DNA of 64,000 bases from Variovorax sp. J22G73 (GTDB lineage Bacteria; Pseudomonadota; Gammaproteobacteria; Burkholderiales; Burkholderiaceae_C). The notes under the pieces are model-generated. The model was not told the origin of the DNA. It searched no databases and saw only the letters and a program-made list of their open reading frames with translations. Both the position numbers and the translations under genes were made by a program. The stretch covers positions 310,001 through 374,000 of the forward strand of contig NZ_JASZYK010000006.1 in the NCBI RefSeq assembly GCF_030317035.1, read 5' to 3'. Positions 60,724 through 64,000 of the stretch are shown here, piece after piece (the stretch's first letter is position 1; each line of letters opens with the position of its first letter).

Positions 60724-60752
60724 GCGCGACCGGCCGGGAAGACCGGTCGCGC
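60724..60752 (-). terminator. Strong hairpin downstream of hcp
   Basis: GCGCGACCGG (60724-60733) and its perfect complement CCGGTCGCGC (60743-60752) form a 10-bp stem with a 9-nt loop in the gap after hcp. A short T-rich tract (GGTTTCCCC) follows on the minus strand. It likely attenuates read-through so that Hcp is made in excess over the baseplate genes. Confidence 0.7.
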
Positions 60753-60778
60753 ACGCGAGCCAGGAAACAAAAAGCCGA

Positions 60779-61261
60779 TCAGGCCTCCTTGTTTTCCTTC
60801 AGGTTCCAGCCCAGTACCGTCTCGGCGCCCTTGCCGCCCTTGTCGGTCTGTTCCCAGTACTGCTGCTTCACCTTGGCGGCCTGGAAGGCGTACTGCACGA
60901 ACACGGCGTCGGAGCCTTGCTCGGCGGTGTACTGCACCGAGGTGACCAGCACCTCTTCGAGCGTGACGCGCGTGTACTCGATCTGCGCGCCGCCGGCCTT
61001 GCACACCGACACCTCGACCTTGGCCAGGTGCTTGCCGCTGGCGCAGTTCTTCAGCACCGCGGGCGCGGCCTTGTCGATGCGCGCGAGCACCTGCAGGTCG
61101 TTGAAGCTGGCCTTGCCCACGCCGCCGCCACCGCCGCTGACCATGTTTCCAGGCTGCGTCGCTCCCCATGCAAACGACTTGATATCCGTCCAGTCCTTGT
61201 GGTTCGAGTCCTTGGATTCGCCGTTCGCGCCCTCGACGCGCATGAACATGTCTACTGCCAT
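60779..61261 (-). CDS. hcp: T6SS tube protein Hcp (TssD)
   Basis: The 160-residue product starts AVDMFMRVEGANGESKDSNH and has the Hcp core (DIKSFAWGATQPGNM; VEVSVCKAGGAQIEYTRVTL; QYAFQAAKVKQQYWEQTDKG). Hexameric rings of it form the inner tube that is expelled. A hairpin terminator follows at 60724-60752. Length is typical, with a Gly-rich loop (VSGGGGGVGKAS) that may shape the ring lumen. Confidence 0.95.
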   Translation of the reverse strand: MAVDMFMRVEGANGESKDSNHKDWTDIKSFAWGATQPGNMVSGGGGGVGKASFNDLQVLARIDKAAPAVLKNCASGKHLAKVEVSVCKAGGAQIEYTRVTLEEVLVTSVQYTAEQGSDAVFVQYAFQAAKVKQQYWEQTDKGGKGAETVLGWNLKENKEA

Positions 61262-61310
61262 AAGTTAACCCCCAGAGTTGTGTGCGCCCGTGCCCGGGTC
61301 GCCGTTTGAA

Positions 61311-62819
61311 CTAGCTGCTGTCCTTCTTGTTGGACGGCAGCTTCGAAACCAGCCGCAACGACACGGTCAGCCCTTCGAGCTGGTAGTGCGGCCGGAGAAA
61401 AAACTTCGCGGCGTAGTAGCCCGGGTTGTCCTCGATGGCCTCGACCTGCACCTCGGCCGCGGCGAGCGGCTTCATGGCCTTGGTGTCCTGCGACGAGGTG
61501 CCGGGGCTGCCGTCGACGTAGTTCATGATCCAGTCGTTCAGCCAGCGCTCCATGTCCTCGCGCTCGCGGAACGAGCCGATCTTGTCGCGCACGATGCACT
61601 TCAGGTAGTGCGCGAAACGGCAGCAGGCAAACAGGTACGGCAGGCGCGCGGCCAGGTTAGCGTTGGCGGTGGCGTCGGCGTCGTAGTACTCCGCCGGCAG
61701 CTGCAGCGACTGCGCGCCGATGAAGGCCGCGAAGTCGGAGTTCTTGCGGTGCACCAGCGGCATGAAGCCGTTCTTGGCCAGCTCGGCCTCGCGCCGGTCG
61801 CTGATGGCGATCTCGGTGGGGCACTTCATGTCCACGCCGCCGTCGTCGGTGGGGAAGGTGTGGGTGGGCAGGTTTTCCACCGCGCCGCCCGACTCCACGC
61901 CGCGGATGGACGTGCACCAGCCGTACTGCTTGAACGAGCGGTTGATGTTCACGCCCATGGCGTAGGCCGAGTTGGCCCAGGTGTAGCGGTTGTGCGCGGC
62001 CGAGTCGGTTTCTTCCTCGAACTCGAACTCGTCCACGGGGTTGGTGCGCGCACCGTAGGGCAGGCGCGCCAGGAAGCGCGGCATCGCCAGGCCGATGTAG
62101 CGCGCGTCTTCCGAGTCGCGCAGCGAGCGCCAGGCGGTGTGCTCGGTGTTCTGGAAGATCTTGGTCAGGTCGCGCGGGTTCGACAGCTCCTGCCACGACT
62201 CCATCTGCATCACCGTGGGCGACGCGCCCGCGATGAAAGGGCAGTGCGCGGCCGCGGCGATCTTGGCCATCTCGCCGAGCATCTCGACGTCGGGCGGGCT
62301 GTGGTCGAAGTGGAAGTCGCCGATCAGCGCGCCGAAGGGCTCGCCGCCGAACTGACCGTACTCGGCCTCGTAGACCTTCTTGAACAGCGGGCTCTGGTCC
62401 CAGCCGATGCCCTTGTGGCGCTTGAGCGAGCGCGCCACTTCGCGCTTGGACGCGCACATCACGCGGATCTTGAGCTGCTCGTCGGTCTCGGTGTTGTTCA
62501 CCAGGTAGTGCAGCCCGCGCCATGCGCCTTCGAGCTGCTGGAAGTCTTCGTGGTGCAGGATCTGGTTGATCTGCTCGGAGAGCTTGCGGTCGATCTCCGT
62601 GATGATGGCCTGCACCGAGCGGTAGGCGTCGTTGGAAATGGTGACGGTGTTTTCCAGCGCCTGCACGGCCAGCGTCTTGACGGCGTTTTCCACCGCCTCG
62701 CGGGCCTGGTCGGTCTTGGGCTTGAACTCGCGCTGCAGCAGGTCGGAGAACTCGTTGGGCGCAAGCGCCTCGGTGGTGGCCTGCGCCTGCGCGGCGGTCT
62801 TCTGGGATGCGGTGCTCAT
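61311..62819 (-). CDS. tssC: T6SS sheath large subunit TssC (VipB)
   Basis: The ATG at 62819 starts MSTASQKTAAQAQATTEALA. The 502-residue product has TssC features: WRGLHYLVNNTETDEQLKIR, FGALIGDFHFDHSPPDVEML, ARFLARLPYGARTNPVDEFE-type and GSFREREDMERWLNDWIMNY. It polymerises with TssB into the contractile sheath. It lies 26 bp downstream of tssB. Confidence 0.96.
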   Translation of the reverse strand: MSTASQKTAAQAQATTEALAPNEFSDLLQREFKPKTDQAREAVENAVKTLAVQALENTVTISNDAYRSVQAIITEIDRKLSEQINQILHHEDFQQLEGAWRGLHYLVNNTETDEQLKIRVMCASKREVARSLKRHKGIGWDQSPLFKKVYEAEYGQFGGEPFGALIGDFHFDHSPPDVEMLGEMAKIAAAAHCPFIAGASPTVMQMESWQELSNPRDLTKIFQNTEHTAWRSLRDSEDARYIGLAMPRFLARLPYGARTNPVDEFEFEEETDSAAHNRYTWANSAYAMGVNINRSFKQYGWCTSIRGVESGGAVENLPTHTFPTDDGGVDMKCPTEIAISDRREAELAKNGFMPLVHRKNSDFAAFIGAQSLQLPAEYYDADATANANLAARLPYLFACCRFAHYLKCIVRDKIGSFREREDMERWLNDWIMNYVDGSPGTSSQDTKAMKPLAAAEVQVEAIEDNPGYYAAKFFLRPHYQLEGLTVSLRLVSKLPSNKKDSS

Positions 62820-62845
62820 GGTGGCTGTGTCCTTGCTGCTCGCGC

Positions 62846-63415
62846 TTACTCGGGAGAGGTACCGGGGGTGCCCGACTTCTCGTTCGCGGCTTCCACCGCC
62901 TTGGCCACCGCCGGATTCGGCGCGGAGGCCAGCGACTTCAGCAGCGCCGGGTTCTGCAGCGCCTGCGCGATGAGTTGTTCGGCGCCATTCTTGCCGTCCA
63001 TGTACGACAGCAGGTTCGACAGCTCGGTGCGCGCCTCGAGCAGCTGCTGCAGCGCGTCCACCTGGCGTGCGATGCGCGCGGGCGAGAAGTCGTCCATGCT
63101 GTCGAAGGTGATGTCGACGTTCATCTGCCCGTCGCCCGTGAGCGTGTTGGGCACCTGGAAGGCCACGCGCGGCTTGATGGACTTCATGCGGTCGTCGAAG
63201 TTGTCGATGTCCACCGGCATGAACTCGCGCTCCGCCAGGTCGGGCATCGGGTCCACCTGCTTGCCCGCGAGGTCGGCGATGACGCCCATCACGAAGGGCA
63301 GCTGGATCTTGCGTTCGCTGCCGTAGATCTCCACGTCGTACTCGATCTGCACGCGCGGCGCACGGTTGCGCGCAATGAACTTCTGACCACTGTTCCTGAC
63401 ACGGTTGTCTGCCAT
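62846..63415 (-). CDS. tssB: T6SS sheath small subunit TssB (VipA)
   Basis: The 189-residue product starts MADNRVRNSGQKFIARNRAP and has the TssB core (VQIEYDVEIYGSERKIQLPF; VMGVIADLAGK; FDSMDDFSPARIARQVDALQ; LSNLLSYMDGKNGAEQLIAQ). Its C-terminal tail is short and alanine-rich, in line with a system that uses TagJ to recruit ClpV. Length is typical. Confidence 0.95.
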   Translation of the reverse strand: MADNRVRNSGQKFIARNRAPRVQIEYDVEIYGSERKIQLPFVMGVIADLAGKQVDPMPDLAEREFMPVDIDNFDDRMKSIKPRVAFQVPNTLTGDGQMNVDITFDSMDDFSPARIARQVDALQQLLEARTELSNLLSYMDGKNGAEQLIAQALQNPALLKSLASAPNPAVAKAVEAANEKSGTPGTSPE

Positions 63416-63496
63416 AAAGCTTCCTCTTGAATCTGAAATGCACAGGGGGTTCGCGCCCCGCTCCCCGGCGCGCTGGTGGGTACCAATGCGCCGCGG

Positions 63497-64000
63497 CTAT
63501 TCCGCACTGCCGGCGCCGCCGCTCAGCGGGCGCCCTGCAAGGCTTTCGATCTTTTGCAATCCCTCGGGCACGAGCTCTTCGATGATCTGGAAGAAGTTCA
63601 GCTCCAGAAGCCGTTGCGCTCGGCGTATCAACATGGGCGCGGGATGACTGGGCTCCGCGCGCTCCAGGTACAGGCAAGCTTTTTCCAACAACACTTGCAC
63701 ATCATCACGATTGGATATTTCAATATCTTTAATTCGTGGCGCGCGTAGGCCGATGCCGCCATTTGCATGGCTCGCGGCGGCGTTCGCAGCAGGTGCAGTC
63801 GAAAGTTCAATGCCTTGGGGATCGGCTCCAGAGTGGCCTTCCATGACTTTCGTCATGTCGGCGCTGGCCTGCTCGGGCAGCAGTTGCACCACCGTGCGCA
63901 GCGAGCGTTCGAGGCGCGAGAAGTCGGGCGCCCAGCTCTGGCCGAGCGCGCGTTCGCAGGTCTCGCGAATGCGCTGCAGCAGGTCGAGCGCGGCACGCAG
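63497..64000 (-). CDS. tssA: T6SS baseplate/cap protein TssA, C-terminal part (cut by window edge)
   Basis: The frame is open to the right edge, so only the last 167 codons are seen. Sequence such as LLQRIRETCERALGQSWAPD, FSRLERSLRTVVQLLPEQ and the C-terminal LIRRAQRLLELNFFQIIEEL matches the ImpA/VasJ-type end of TssA. TssA primes and caps tube and sheath growth. It is the first visible gene of the minus-strand operon; its start and promoter lie outside the window. Confidence 0.88.
   Translation of the reverse strand: MRAALDLLQRIRETCERALGQSWAPDFSRLERSLRTVVQLLPEQASADMTKVMEGHSGADPQGIELSTAPAANAAASHANGGIGLRAPRIKDIEISNRDDVQVLLEKACLYLERAEPSHPAPMLIRRAQRLLELNFFQIIEELVPEGLQKIESLAGRPLSGGAGSAE

Noticed and set aside
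1..64000. CRISPR arrays, rRNA or tRNA genes
   Set aside because: No regularly spaced direct repeats of 24-40 bp with spacers and no foldable tRNA or rRNA segments were found on reading both strands.

Overview
The window is GC-rich DNA from a betaproteobacterium, probably a Burkholderiales of the Comamonadaceae type (Variovorax/Acidovorax-like). This is inferred from codon use, the layout of the type VI secretion locus, an H-NS protein of the WTGRGRRPLWL type, and a REP-like palindrome style common in that family. No rRNA, tRNA or CRISPR array was found.

Positions 1 to about 28051 are a genomic island of lower and uneven GC that has split the chromosomal gene comM. Only the 3' part of comM is present (28052-28717), and the DNA abutting it ends in ...TTACA, as expected of a Tn7/Tn5053-type transposon terminus. 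A Tn7-like core, tnsA-tnsB-tnsC (7972 down to 4491), lies inside the island. It resembles the tniC-tniA-tniB set of the AbaR/Tn6022 elements that also use comM, but no TniQ/TnsD-type target selector is visible. Island cargo, left to right: a truncated nitrilase-fold gene and a four-helix membrane protein; a nuclease-like gene held between inverted IS66-type ends with a perfect 8-bp target duplication (2074-4187); a controller-type XRE regulator with C-box-like operator repeats; an operon of calcineurin-like phosphoesterases, HAD phosphatases and DUF2384 domains in a repeating, overlapping arrangement with two decayed copies (9150-12770); an unrecognised three-gene locus (13168-15956); a ParB-like / SNF2 helicase / DUF3883 nuclease-like / DNA methyltransferase operon (16397-21479) that looks like an undescribed restriction-type defence system; and a decaying tail with DUF3606, DUF2252, H-NS and XRE genes and fragments of DUF2383 and dnaE2.

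Positions 28749-64000 hold a nearly complete type VI secretion system (T6SS). Reading from the right edge on the minus strand: tssA (cut by the window), tssB, tssC, hcp, tagJ/impE, tssE, tssF, tssG, clpV (tssH), vgrG, a small membrane protein, a DUF2169-pentapeptide fusion, a pentapeptide-repeat protein, DUF3540 and a DUF4150 PAAR-like protein. A plus-strand group follows: a TssQ-like lipoprotein, tagH (FHA) and pppA (PP2C). Then on the minus strand come tssJ, tssK, tssL, tssM, tagF, ppkA (Ser/Thr kinase) and a membrane-inserted alpha/beta hydrolase. TssB/C with Hcp and VgrG/PAAR form the sheath, tube and spike; TssA/E/F/G/K the baseplate; TssJ/L/M the envelope complex; ClpV with TagJ recycles the sheath. 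PpkA, PppA, TagH and TagF form the threonine-phosphorylation control circuit.

The strongest novelty candidates are the phosphoesterase/HAD/DUF2384 operon, the ParB-SNF2-DUF3883-methyltransferase operon, the comM-targeted Tn7-like island that carries them, and the 11-bp triple repeat between tssJ and tssK.
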